From positions 1 to 8,855 of the forward strand of contig HF997960.1 of NCBI GenBank assembly GCA_000433635.1: DNA of 8,855 bases, written 5' to 3'. Numbering within the stretch: the first letter of the stretch is position 1; each line of letters begins with the position of its first letter. Origin of the DNA: Ruminococcus sp. CAG:254 (GTDB taxonomy: Bacteria; Bacillota; Clostridia; Oscillospirales; Ruminococcaceae). Shown piece after piece: positions 1 to 6,336 of the stretch. Made by a program: the position numbers and the translations under genes. The notes beneath the pieces are model-generated. The model had not been told where the DNA came from and did not search any database. It was given only the letters and a program-made list of their open reading frames with translations.

Positions 1-221
1 CTGGGGATGTGCCCCAGCCTTGCCGAACCGGATTCGAGTGTTTTTTCTAAGAGCAGTGTTTCCAGTCATAAACCGCAGATAGCGAAATCCCTGTGGTACA
101 CGGATGGGATGATGAGAAAAGCGACTGCTTTTCAAGACGGGGCGAACAAGACCGCTCCGCCTTATGAAACCTTAGCAGTAAACAAGTATTTTGTAACTGT
201 TCCAGTGAAACAGTTACAACG
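1..221 (+). repeat. Repeat copy D (left-truncated by window edge), diverged
   Basis: This non-coding stretch downstream of the 133-aa phage gene carries diverged versions of the last three modules of the repeat seen complete at 7059-7303. Positions 1-17 form a perfect 6-bp hairpin (CTGGGG / CCCCAG) followed by TTGCCG, resembling the GGGG...CCCC...TTGCCG hairpin module. TTTTTTCTAAGAG at 41-53 matches the CTAAGAG module. Positions 174-220 align with 7257-7302 at roughly 80% identity with one gap, and most differences are transitions. It also holds a small inverted repeat AAAAGC/GCTTTT near 116-131. The match of the first module is tentative; the last module is convincing. The earlier modules would lie before the window. 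Confidence 0.5.
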
Positions 222-266
222 GAATAGTTTCCATAAATCATTATCCCAAAATAAACAACTATTCCG
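191..266 (-). terminator. Two consecutive hairpins at the end of the 133-aa gene (possible terminator)
   Basis: Two perfect inverted repeats sit back to back. The first has 10-bp arms at 220-229 and 257-266 (CGGAATAGTT / AACTATTCCG) and includes the TAG stop codon of the 133-aa gene. The second has 11-bp arms at 191-201 and 209-219 (TTGTAACTGTT / AACAGTTACAA) around a 7-nt loop. Read on the minus strand, the second hairpin is followed by AATACTTGTTTA, which is only a weak T-tract. An intrinsic terminator or an mRNA 3'-end stabiliser is plausible, but neither is certain. Confidence 0.35.
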
Positions 267-660
267 CCTTTTCCTCCACCGCTTCCAACTGACTCACCAA
301 GCAATCCAGCTGGCAGGCAACTGTCCCCGAGTGCCCATCCTCCTGAATCCGATACTGGGACAGCCGACACATCCGATACCGTACGCCATCCAATACCGCT
401 GTAAACGATGTCTGTTCCTGCAACGCTGTTTCCAGAGTCAGCAGCAATTCTGCTGGTGGGTCTGTCCGGAGAAATCGCCCCTCCATGTGTAGCACTCTGG
501 AGCGAATTGCCTGATTGGTAAAGACCGACATTCCAGCAATGGTGGTTTGTTCGGCAAATTTTCGGATACCAGTAAGCTGATATTGCTCTACATAAAAAAT
601 ATGCGAGCCAATTGAAACCGGAAATGTTCGTTTTTCTTGAACAGTGCAAGTATATGCCAT
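259..660 (-). CDS. Small phage structural protein of unknown role (133 aa)
   Basis: It encodes 133 residues starting MAYTCTVQEKRTF and ending VEEKAE. I do not recognise the family with confidence. The composition (alternating hydrophobic residues, few charged clusters, no signal peptide, no membrane segment) suggests a mainly beta soluble protein, and its place right after the connector genes points to a tail or neck component. The ATG at 660-658 is chosen over the in-frame TTG at 663 because AAAGGAGG lies 7 nt upstream of the ATG. The upstream gene's TGA (662-660) overlaps this ATG by one base (TGATG), so translation is probably coupled. The stop TAG lies inside an inverted repeat. Tail assembly or baseplate-type proteins with an OB-like fold are alternatives that a profile search would settle. 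Confidence 0.8.
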   Translation of the reverse strand: MAYTCTVQEKRTFPVSIGSHIFYVEQYQLTGIRKFAEQTTIAGMSVFTNQAIRSRVLHMEGRFLRTDPPAELLLTLETALQEQTSFTAVLDGVRYRMCRLSQYRIQEDGHSGTVACQLDCLVSQLEAVEEKAE

Positions 661-1076
661 CAAACATCCTCCTTTGCAGCAGCCTGTTCTATTTCAGATT
701 GAAAGAATCCGAACAGCTGGCAGGTTGCAGTAATGGTTTGCCGATTGAGTAGGCGGTCTGTTTTGGGTGCAGAGAGTTGAACCGTTTGCAGATTCTGCTG
801 TTGCATGAGCACTGGTAAAATCTCTGCCGTGAACGTTCCAGACAATTCCGCAGCATGCGTTTCGATCGGCATCAGCAGCGTAACTGTAACCGTTGCAGAA
901 AAGGGAACAGTTTCCTGTTCGCTGCGAAAAACAGGTGCTTCTGTCTGGCAAGCCTGTAAATTCAGCACGACGAATGGAGTGGCTTTCTGAGCAGCTGGCG
1001 TGTGATCATATGCCAGATAAACCGGCATCGGCAGTGCCTGTAGCTGGTTCTGTAGATGGTTTAGAATTTGCAGCAT
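660..1076 (-). CDS. Probable phage tail terminator / tail completion protein (138 aa)
   Basis: It encodes 138 residues beginning MLQILNHLQNQLQ. An N-terminal helix is followed by strands such as PFVVLNLQA, ATVTVTLLM and ITATCQLFGF, with a central helical stretch. This alpha/beta layout and length match the tail-terminator and minor capsid proteins that lie between head-tail connectors and tail genes. These cap the tail tube and join it to the head. The frame stays open further upstream to 1292, but GAGGAG lies about 10 nt before the ATG at 1076 and the extra N-terminus would overlap the previous gene far more. Even so, the first 71 nt overlap the end of the 149-aa gene in another frame. The stop shares a base with the next start (TGATG). 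The family is inferred from size, layout and position. Confidence 0.75.
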   Translation of the reverse strand: MLQILNHLQNQLQALPMPVYLAYDHTPAAQKATPFVVLNLQACQTEAPVFRSEQETVPFSATVTVTLLMPIETHAAELSGTFTAEILPVLMQQQNLQTVQLSAPKTDRLLNRQTITATCQLFGFFQSEIEQAAAKEDV

Positions 1077-1455
1077 CTTCTTCGCTTTGCTCCTCTCTGT
1101 TGAGATGGGTTCGTTGAAAATAAAACTGTCGGTCAAGCAGCATCGGGCTGCACATCTGCTGGTACTGTTCCCGCAGCTTTCGAGCAGCTGTAATCTGCTG
1201 ACTGCGGTCGGCTTGTCGTGGAGTTGTTCCGGCATAGGTGCAGGCAGTCTGCTCTTTGGTTGCCAGTAAAATTTGATAGGATTCATTGGCAATTGCCGCT
1301 GCCAGCAATTGCAGCGGCTGTAAAGTTGGGTCTACATTGGGCTTTAAAGCATCCGTGACAGTGGTCACCGCTGTGGAAACGAGTGCCTCATAGGGCTGTA
1401 TATCGTCCAACTGTGTCAACATCTGAAAAAAGCATCGAACCTGTTCCAATTTCAT
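1006..1455 (-). CDS. Probable head-tail connector protein (149 aa)
   Basis: It encodes 149 residues starting MKLEQVRCFFQMLTQLDD. The first 110 or so are strongly helical with alanine- and glutamine-rich repeats (LQLLAAAIANESYQILL, ITAARKLREQYQQM). The last 30 are polar and probably disordered (Glu, Ser, Pro, Thr). Small helical proteins in this slot, directly after the capsid-assembly genes, are usually gp6-like head completion or adaptor proteins that dock on the portal ring; that assignment is inferred from position and fold type. The start at 1455 lies 15 nt after the protease stop and is preceded by the G-rich GGGGGTGGG, an atypical ribosome binding site. The 3' end overlaps the next gene by 71 nt, an unusually long but unbroken overlap. 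Confidence 0.75.
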   Translation of the reverse strand: MKLEQVRCFFQMLTQLDDIQPYEALVSTAVTTVTDALKPNVDPTLQPLQLLAAAIANESYQILLATKEQTACTYAGTTPRQADRSQQITAARKLREQYQQMCSPMLLDRQFYFQRTHLNREEQSEEDAANSKPSTEPATGTADAGLSGI

Positions 1456-1470
1456 TCGTTCCCACCCCCG

Positions 1471-2352
1471 TTATTTCATTTGAAACTGCTGTAAGCTGGC
1501 AGCAGTTTTTGCTTTTTCTTCTGCTGGCTGTAACTGCGAATTTCCCGTGGAACGCACTTCGTTTCGCAGCTGCTGCCGCAAATCCAGCAGTTCTGGAAAT
1601 GTCATCCGTTCTGCTGCCTGTAATAGGCTTTTCTGTAATGGCTGCCCACTGAGATAACAGAGCGTTACCAACTCTTTGCGAATATCTTCTTCCGCAGCGG
1701 AAAGCTGAGCCTGCTGGCTCTGTAACTGCTTTTGGAGAACGGTAATTCGGTCATGGTCGGCAGAACCGCCATACTGTTTTGTTACGCCTGCATTTCGCTG
1801 AGCCGGAACAGCAACAAAACTCCATTCATAGGCATCCGTAATATCAGATAAAATCGTGTGGCAGAGCATACCCTGATAAAGTTCCCCTTGTACATGAGGG
1901 CAGCCCGTCAATCGGCGGTCTTTTCCGCAGATGGAGCAGGTGTGTGAACGGGCACTGCAAGAAATGCTGACTTCTTTTTTGATGCCAGCATCAATTTCCC
2001 GAATAAAATCTGCATTTCCAGCGGTTCGCACCATGTACGCATTTGCTTTCAGACAGGTATAGGGAACGCCTGTGCTGGTCAGCTGTTCCGGATGTGTTTC
2101 CAGACGAGTGGAAAAAATACGGGCAGTCTGGTTTTTCCCAGATGGGTCGTGGTCAAAGATGCCCGTTTTTCCGACAAACAGCGTTTTCAGTGTTTCCAGA
2201 GCGGAATCTGAAAACCGTTCAAAATCTCGGTCAACTTCATTATCACAGAGCAGAACGTCCAGCAAATAGACTTCATCCAAAGTATGGGTTCTGCGAGTGA
2301 ACTGGTTCAGTTCCTGTAACAAAGCATCCTGATTCTGTTGTGTAAAATCCAT
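1471..2352 (-). CDS. Prohead protease fused to scaffold-like C-terminus (293 aa)
   Basis: This is the capsid maturation protease that processes the procapsid interior, probably joined to its scaffold. FDHD with His68 and the segment AGIKKEVSIS with Ser129 fit the His and Ser positions of HK97-type (S78-like) prohead proteases. AYEWSFVAVPA at 174-184 matches their conserved final strand. Between them is a Cys/His cluster (C139-x2-C142-x8-C151-x-H153) that looks like a small zinc knuckle. After about residue 195 the chain turns into Gln/Glu-rich helix (LQKQLQSQQAQLSAAEEDI), probably coiled coil, as expected for a scaffold. AGGAGG lies 8 nt before the ATG. The gene follows the capsid gene rather than preceding it, and repeat copy A lies between them. 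The protease role is fairly sure, the scaffold part less so. Confidence 0.8.
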   Translation of the reverse strand: MDFTQQNQDALLQELNQFTRRTHTLDEVYLLDVLLCDNEVDRDFERFSDSALETLKTLFVGKTGIFDHDPSGKNQTARIFSTRLETHPEQLTSTGVPYTCLKANAYMVRTAGNADFIREIDAGIKKEVSISCSARSHTCSICGKDRRLTGCPHVQGELYQGMLCHTILSDITDAYEWSFVAVPAQRNAGVTKQYGGSADHDRITVLQKQLQSQQAQLSAAEEDIRKELVTLCYLSGQPLQKSLLQAAERMTFPELLDLRQQLRNEVRSTGNSQLQPAEEKAKTAASLQQFQMK

Positions 2353-2366
2353 ACAAACAACCTCCT

Positions 2367-2690
2367 AAAAAGTTTTGGTTTCATACCAAGCCGCAGGCAA
2401 ATGAAAAGTTTTTTGATCCAACAATTTTTCAAAAATGTTGGCGAGGTGTGGGCGAGTAGCCCACATTTGCGAAGCAAATTTTATTGGTATCCAATTTGCA
2501 ATTTGTTTTCCCTGTTGCAATCGCACATTTTTAAACTTTCCCGTTCGAATTTGGAAAATCAGGGAGAAACAAAGGCAAAAATTCAAGCAAGGCAACGGGG
2601 CGATTGCAGCACGCTGGCAGGCAAAAGCAGGGGTGGAACCCCCTTTTGCCGGACGGTTCAGACCGCTTTCCCGAAGAGCATTTTCTCATT
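2367..2690 (+). repeat. Repeat copy A, with extra structured insert
   Basis: The 408-nt gap between the protease and capsid genes holds one copy of the dispersed repeat. In order it contains AGCCGCAGGCAA (2389-2400), a bulged hairpin CCAAC/GTTGG (2418-2441), the GTGGGC-GAGTA-GCCCAC hairpin (2448-2464), the ATTTGC-GAA-GCAAAT hairpin (2465-2479), and a 50-nt block (2606-2655) that differs from 7155-7204 at one base. A weak CTAAGAG-like remnant follows near 2670. Between the core and the 50-nt block there is an insert of about 125 nt, absent from copy C, with its own inverted repeats (TGCAATCGC 2516-2524 with GCGATTGCA 2600-2608). Its left end lies next to the protease Shine-Dalgarno (2361-2367). 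Confidence 0.85.
2620..2650 (+). repeat. 31-nt hairpin, identical to 7169-7199
   Basis: The outer stem is 8 bp (GGCAAAAG with CTTTTGCC) and the inner stem 5 bp (GGGGT with ACCCC). The loop is GGA and a two-base CA bulge lies on the 5' side. No T-run follows on either strand, so it does not look like an ordinary intrinsic terminator. It is the strongest hairpin of the repeat and is fully conserved between copies A and C. Confidence 0.85.
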
Positions 2691-2730
2691 GCTTTCTATA
2701 TTGCCTTAAAAACATTCTCCATGAAAAATA

Positions 2731-2746
2731 CCCACCCACCCAACCC
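2731..2746 (-). promoter_or_regulatory. G-quadruplex motif after the capsid stop codon, followed by T-run
   Basis: The minus strand reads GGGTTGGGTGGGTGGG, four G3 tracts with loops of 2, 1 and 1 nt, a pattern known to give very stable parallel quadruplexes. It begins 14 nt after the capsid TAA and is followed by TATTTTTC. In the capsid mRNA this would be an RNA quadruplex next to a U-run, and could stop polymerase or protect the 3' end. The motif is seen directly; the role is inferred. Confidence 0.6.
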
Positions 2747-2760
2747 ATACAGTAAAAGAA

Positions 2761-3723
2761 TTAAACCGTCATCTTATGAACCGCATTTTTGGTCAGAACG
2801 CGGAAACCGCACTGGAGCGAAACCGAGATGGCTTCCAGCTGATTTTCAATCAGACGGTCTGTTTCCAGAATCAAATTCGAGCCAGTCACCATTTCGAGGG
2901 CGAAATTCTTGTCTACGCCCAAAATGACAGTGTCGCTCATCTGCGGAACTTTGCACAGAATTGTGCCGAATGGCAGCCGAACCTGTCCCTGTTCCACCGG
3001 TACAACATCTTCCATTTCACTCATAGCGAGGATGGCAGCGGCATTCTTCGGGGAAACCAGCAGCAGATTCATATCATAAGTACTGAATTTTCCGTAGAGG
3101 GTGGCGAGGTCGCTGTAAGCCAGTGCACTGCCAGCCTTTGTAGTGGTAGAACCAACCGTAGTGGTCAGCGTTGTAATTGCCTGCTGCATCAGAGCCTGTC
3201 CCAGCTGCATACCGACACTCTTCAAGAGTACAGCGAACACATCCAACCGCTGTCGGCGAACAGCTTCGTAAGAAGCCTTTACCAGTCTGCCGTACTTGTT
3301 CAAAGTCAGGGCAGTGGTTGCCTCCAAAATGGTGGAGCTGGTCATTGCTGCCCCCTGTGCAACTGTTCCGTATGCATCGGTTTCCGTGATGGTGCAGCCC
3401 AGATACTGACTGCTGTCCGTGTGGGTTTCCACAGCGGTCAAATCAGACAGCATAGAAGCGTCAATGCCCTGCTGTACAGCACGGCGGACAAATTCCGGGA
3501 ACAACACTGCACTTTCTGTGCTGGTAAAGAACTTTTCCACCCGGTCGCACTGTGCACCGCTGATGCGGATATCAAACCGCTTCAGCTGCCGTTCGTAGGC
3601 ATCCAACCCAGCGAGGGGGGTATCTGCATACTGTGCAGACGGGTCGAGTGCTTCCAGAGCCTGTACAAAGCTCTTGTTGGTCAGATGATACAAACCCTTT
3701 TCCAATTTCAAATTCTGATACAT
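2761..3723 (-). CDS. Phage major capsid protein (320 aa)
   Basis: This is the HK97-fold shell protein. The N-terminal 90 residues are helical and polar (QALEALDPSAQY, YERQLKRFDIRI). A central segment, ATTALTLNKYGRLVKASYEAVRRQRLD split around 135-161, shows the typical capsid pattern of a strand pair, then an 'R.vkaSyEa.r' motif and a long helix DVFAVLLKSVGMQLGQALMQ (161-180). The C-terminal half has P- and A-domain features: LLLVSPKNAAAILAMSE, a 'VEQGQVRLPFGTILCKVPQM' strand set and VSLQCGFRVLTKNAVHKM at the end. AAAAGGAG stands 8 nt before the ATG, and the gene starts 21 nt after the portal stop. It precedes the protease/scaffold gene, which is not the usual order. I am confident of the capsid call from motif style plus position between portal and protease. 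Confidence 0.85.
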   Translation of the reverse strand: MYQNLKLEKGLYHLTNKSFVQALEALDPSAQYADTPLAGLDAYERQLKRFDIRISGAQCDRVEKFFTSTESAVLFPEFVRRAVQQGIDASMLSDLTAVETHTDSSQYLGCTITETDAYGTVAQGAAMTSSTILEATTALTLNKYGRLVKASYEAVRRQRLDVFAVLLKSVGMQLGQALMQQAITTLTTTVGSTTTKAGSALAYSDLATLYGKFSTYDMNLLLVSPKNAAAILAMSEMEDVVPVEQGQVRLPFGTILCKVPQMSDTVILGVDKNFALEMVTGSNLILETDRLIENQLEAISVSLQCGFRVLTKNAVHKMTV

Positions 3724-3744
3724 AAAACAATCTCCTTTTTTGAT

Positions 3745-4899
3745 TTAATTTTTTTGCAGGTTCTGTTCAATCTGCATGGCTTGTGCCGTATGCAAACGAG
3801 CAAGAGCCTGTTCGGTTTCATCCTGTAAGTTGATGGTATCCCATTCCACGGAAATCTCTGCTGTAGAGCCGATGGTACGCAGAAAAGCGGTGCAAATCTG
3901 CTGAATAACGGGAGTCAATAGCCGGCGGTAATATTCCAGTTCGGAAGTCAAAATATCTGCCTGCTGCGTACTCATTCGTTCTGTGGAGGACCAGTTCAGC
4001 CCGAGCAGAAACGGCGGAATCGAAAGCTTGGAAACAATCTGTTCCAACAGCTGCCGAACGGGGATTTCCGTATCCAGCAGGGGATTTTCTGCCCCGATGA
4101 CTTTGATGTCCACATCACCAGCACAGATAAAATCCCGTACTTCGCCGCTGGAACTGTCCCGCATGCCGGCAGCCCATTCTTTTGCGATGGCTTTCACCCG
4201 TTCGGTAGTATATGCCCGTTCAGTCGGGTCATCTGAGGGGTGATAGGTGACTGCATAGCGGATATTGCCGATGCGGTCATAATTCTGTCCGATGCATTCA
4301 TAAATGCGGAGCAGGATGCTGCAAAGAGCCGGAATGCCATGCAGAATAGAAACGCCGTAAATCTGCCCAGCTGGCGGATGCAACGCACAGAACAGCAGCC
4401 GTTCCGGATGGGGCAGCGGTCGTTCTTCGGGCGAGCCATCTGTCATTCGCAGAAAGAAGGCTCTGTCGGATTTTCCGGGCTTGAGGCAGACCAGATCGGG
4501 TTCTGCACAGTGTAGTCCGGTAATGCATCTGCGGCGGCTGTCAACGAGCAACTCTCCGAGGGCATTGCCGCAGGTGAGCAGGCTGTCGAGAAAGCGGTCG
4601 GTAAAACTCTGTAAGCCCTGACTGCTGAAATCGCAGGGAATCTGTTGAACAAACGCATCCAACTGCTTTTGAACAGCCGGGTCAGAAGCAATGACGGAAT
4701 AACTGCCCGTGAGGCGAACAATCTTGCTCAAAGCAGCGTCAATAATCGGAACAGCATAGCGAAGCTGCCGATAGAGTTGCTGTGCAGTTTCGTCCTGTCG
4801 GAGCAGGGAGAAATCCCGATGCTGTTGCCGTTCCGCAGAGATGAGAACAGAGGGAGCAGCGGCAGGTTTTTTTCGATGAAAAAGTGACAGGGGAAACAC
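3745..4899 (-). CDS. Phage portal protein (384 aa to the GTG; 381 aa if CTG starts)
   Basis: This is the dodecameric ring protein at the capsid vertex that docks the terminase and the head-tail connector. Portal hallmarks are the early helix YAVPIIDAALSKIVRLTG (48-65), the clip-side segment IYGVSILHGIPAL (180-192), the 'KLSIPPFLLGLN' turn (291-302) before the crown helix, and STQQADILTSELEYYRRLLTPVIQQI (300-335). The boundary given is the first conventional codon, GTG at 4899-4897, but this overlaps the Shine-Dalgarno AAAGGAGG itself, and an in-frame TAG lies four codons upstream. The correctly spaced codon is CTG at 4890-4888, giving Met-Ser-Leu-Phe-His-Arg-Lys-Lys, a typical portal N-terminus. 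The next in-frame ATGs are far inside the protein. Repeat copy B lies directly upstream. Confidence 0.88.
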   Translation of the reverse strand: MFPLSLFHRKKPAAAPSVLISAERQQHRDFSLLRQDETAQQLYRQLRYAVPIIDAALSKIVRLTGSYSVIASDPAVQKQLDAFVQQIPCDFSSQGLQSFTDRFLDSLLTCGNALGELLVDSRRRCITGLHCAEPDLVCLKPGKSDRAFFLRMTDGSPEERPLPHPERLLFCALHPPAGQIYGVSILHGIPALCSILLRIYECIGQNYDRIGNIRYAVTYHPSDDPTERAYTTERVKAIAKEWAAGMRDSSSGEVRDFICAGDVDIKVIGAENPLLDTEIPVRQLLEQIVSKLSIPPFLLGLNWSSTERMSTQQADILTSELEYYRRLLTPVIQQICTAFLRTIGSTAEISVEWDTINLQDETEQALARLHTAQAMQIEQNLQKN

Positions 4900-4908
4900 C
4901 TCCTTTTT
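4899..4908 (-). promoter_or_regulatory. Perfect ribosome binding site of the portal gene, spacing points to a CTG start
   Basis: The minus strand reads AAAAAGGAGG ending at 4899, complementary to the 16S 3' end. From GGAGG to GTG there are no spacer bases, and to CTG (4890) there are 8. The AAAAAG of the site can also pair with CTTTTT at the edge of repeat copy B (loop AGTTC), which might partly mask it. Confidence 0.6.
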
Positions 4909-4913
4909 GAACT

Positions 4914-5020
4914 AAAAAGTTTTTCGGTGCAGCAGTTTTTCAAAATGTGCCGAGGTGTGGGCGAGTAGCCCACATTTGCGAAGCAAATTTTATTTTGCAG
5001 TTCGGTTTTTCTAAGAGTAG
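4914..5020 (+). repeat. Repeat copy B (short form)
   Basis: This copy fills most of the gap between the large terminase and portal genes. It shares AAAAAGTTTTTCG and GCAGCAGTTTTTC with copy C, then the double-hairpin core: GTGGGC-GAGTA-GCCCAC at 4957-4973 and ATTTGC-GAA-GCAAAT at 4974-4988. The 31-nt hairpin is missing: TTGCAG (4995-5000) passes almost directly to TTTTTCTAAGAG (5005-5016). Its left end is 6 nt from the portal Shine-Dalgarno, and its right module supplies the stop codon of the 19-codon ORF at 5011-5070. Confidence 0.85.
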
Positions 5021-5070
5021 TATTTTGCGAATATCATACTAACGGAGAATCTCGCTGAAACTGCATCCAT
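5011..5070 (-). pseudogene. 19-codon ORF with strong RBS, probably cut off by repeat copy B
   Basis: AGGAGG inside the last codons of terL is followed, six bases on, by ATG (5070-5068). The reading frame gives the 19-residue peptide MDAVSARFSVSMIFAKYYS, and TAG falls in the CTAAGAG module of repeat B. Such a strong, well-spaced signal overlapping the terL stop would normally drive the next phage gene. I infer either a small gene truncated when the repeat arrived, or a leader peptide before the portal gene. The peptide has no recognisable domain, and too little remains to name the original. Confidence 0.4.
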
Positions 5071-5073
5071 GCC

Positions 5074-6336
5074 TCACCTCCTTCCAATGGCAGCCGTAAA
5101 GAAATCATCTTCTGCTTTCCGGCGAAGTACCGTAGAAACGAAATACCGGACATCATCCATCGCATGGTCAAACTCTTTTTTCGGAGCATCCCCATGCCGA
5201 GCATCTTCCCAGCAATACATTCCGAACTCTCGCAGCGTGTCGGTACAGGCAGCAGAAAAACGAATTTGTTCCTGCTGCAAAGCTGTGCTGACTCGCTGAA
5301 TCCCAGCTAAAACGTCATTGTCTGCCCGAATCACTCGAAATCGCCCGTGTTGAGCAATGCAGGCAATCATGCTGGCAGCGGACGGGTCAATGATAACCGC
5401 TTCAATGGTTCGATTTCCAGCAAGGGCTTCCAATGCTGTATAATGGGCTTCATCCGTACGGGAACAGCCTTCTTTTCGGGCATCGTAATAATATTCCTGC
5501 AAACGATACCAGACTTGGTCTGTTTTGCAGTAGCCCCAAAGCCCGAAAGAGGAGGGGTTGACCGTTCCATAATCGCACGAAATATAGAACTGTTCGCATT
5601 CTGGTTTGTTTGCAACCACATGACGTTCTTTAGAGAACATCGGATAAACCACACCGCTGGAAACCGTCCATTTTCCCAACACAAAGCGGTCGTAAAAAAT
5701 ACCGCTGTAAAGCCGTTCGTATCGTTGCCGAACCCGTTCGCTCAGTCCCGGATTGTCTGCCATGGTGAAGTGCAGATATAACGCCCGTTTCTGTGCTGCC
5801 TTTTGAATCCATTCCCGATAAAACCAGTGGTAAGGGTGGTCGGGGTTGCAGTTAAACCACATCTTTGCAGTGTGCAAACTGCATCGTGCCAATGCCTGTT
5901 CGACAAAGGTTCTTGGCATCAGTGCGACTTCATCCAAAAAAACACCGCCCAGTGTAATTCCCTGAATCAGGGCGGCACTGCTTTCATCTTTTCCGCCGAA
6001 CAGATAAAACCGATTGCTGCGGTTGCCGAGAGCAATTTCCACATAGTTGCGGCTGCTCTTTTCCGTGCAGGAAAATCCGAGTGTTTGCAGGGTCTGCAAT
6101 AGTGGTGTCACCACATTTCGCCGTAAGGCGGTAATGGTTTTTCCGCAGAGTGCAAAGGCAGTGCCTTGAAAGCAAGTGGTTGCCCAGCAGACAAATCCCA
6201 GCGACATACAGACGGTTTTCCCACTCCGAACAGCTCCATCACAGATAATCGCATCATAATCCTGATACTGTGGCAATGCCCACCAGCGTAAAGCTAGTTT
6301 TTGTTTGGGGGAGAACGGCTTAAATGTTGTCTGCAT
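5074..6336 (-). CDS. Phage terminase large subunit, PBSX-like (420 aa)
   Basis: This is the packaging motor, an ATPase that drives DNA through the portal plus a nuclease that cuts the concatemer. Walker A is GAVRSGKT (34-41) and Walker B is GVFLDEV (131-137, Asp135-Glu136). The coupling segment FNCNPDHPYHWFYREW (161-176) is typical of the PBSX-like family. The RNase H-like nuclease shows Asp255 (SCDYG), Asp317 (IIDPS) and Asp394/395 (HAMDDVRY). All catalytic positions expected are present and the length is normal, so the protein looks functional. GGAGGAA lies 7 nt before the ATG, inside the terS gene, whose end it overlaps by 17 nt. The ribosome binding site for a following ORF is built into the last codons (GGA AGG AGG TGA). 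Confidence 0.95.
   Translation of the reverse strand: MQTTFKPFSPKQKLALRWWALPQYQDYDAIICDGAVRSGKTVCMSLGFVCWATTCFQGTAFALCGKTITALRRNVVTPLLQTLQTLGFSCTEKSSRNYVEIALGNRSNRFYLFGGKDESSAALIQGITLGGVFLDEVALMPRTFVEQALARCSLHTAKMWFNCNPDHPYHWFYREWIQKAAQKRALYLHFTMADNPGLSERVRQRYERLYSGIFYDRFVLGKWTVSSGVVYPMFSKERHVVANKPECEQFYISCDYGTVNPSSFGLWGYCKTDQVWYRLQEYYYDARKEGCSRTDEAHYTALEALAGNRTIEAVIIDPSAASMIACIAQHGRFRVIRADNDVLAGIQRVSTALQQEQIRFSAACTDTLREFGMYCWEDARHGDAPKKEFDHAMDDVRYFVSTVLRRKAEDDFFTAAIGRR

Noticed and set aside
47..667. Minus-strand frame of 206 codons overlapping the 133-aa gene and continuing past its stop, possibly a frameshift extension.
   Set aside because: No slippery heptamer precedes the TAG at 259-261, and the frame product is rich in Ser/Gly/Cys with no known fold. 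It also runs through repeat copy D.
1077..1292. N-terminal extension of the 138-aa tail-terminator-like gene up to 1292.
   Set aside because: It would overlap the connector gene almost entirely. The ATG at 1076 has GAGGAG at proper spacing and the extension is Cys/Arg/Ser-rich like a shadow frame.
2776..3828. Plus-strand open frame of 350 codons across the capsid and portal genes.
   Set aside because: It is antisense to two well-supported phage genes, has no ribosome binding site and gives a low-complexity Cys/Gln/His-rich protein. The frame is open because of the codon bias of the minus-strand genes.
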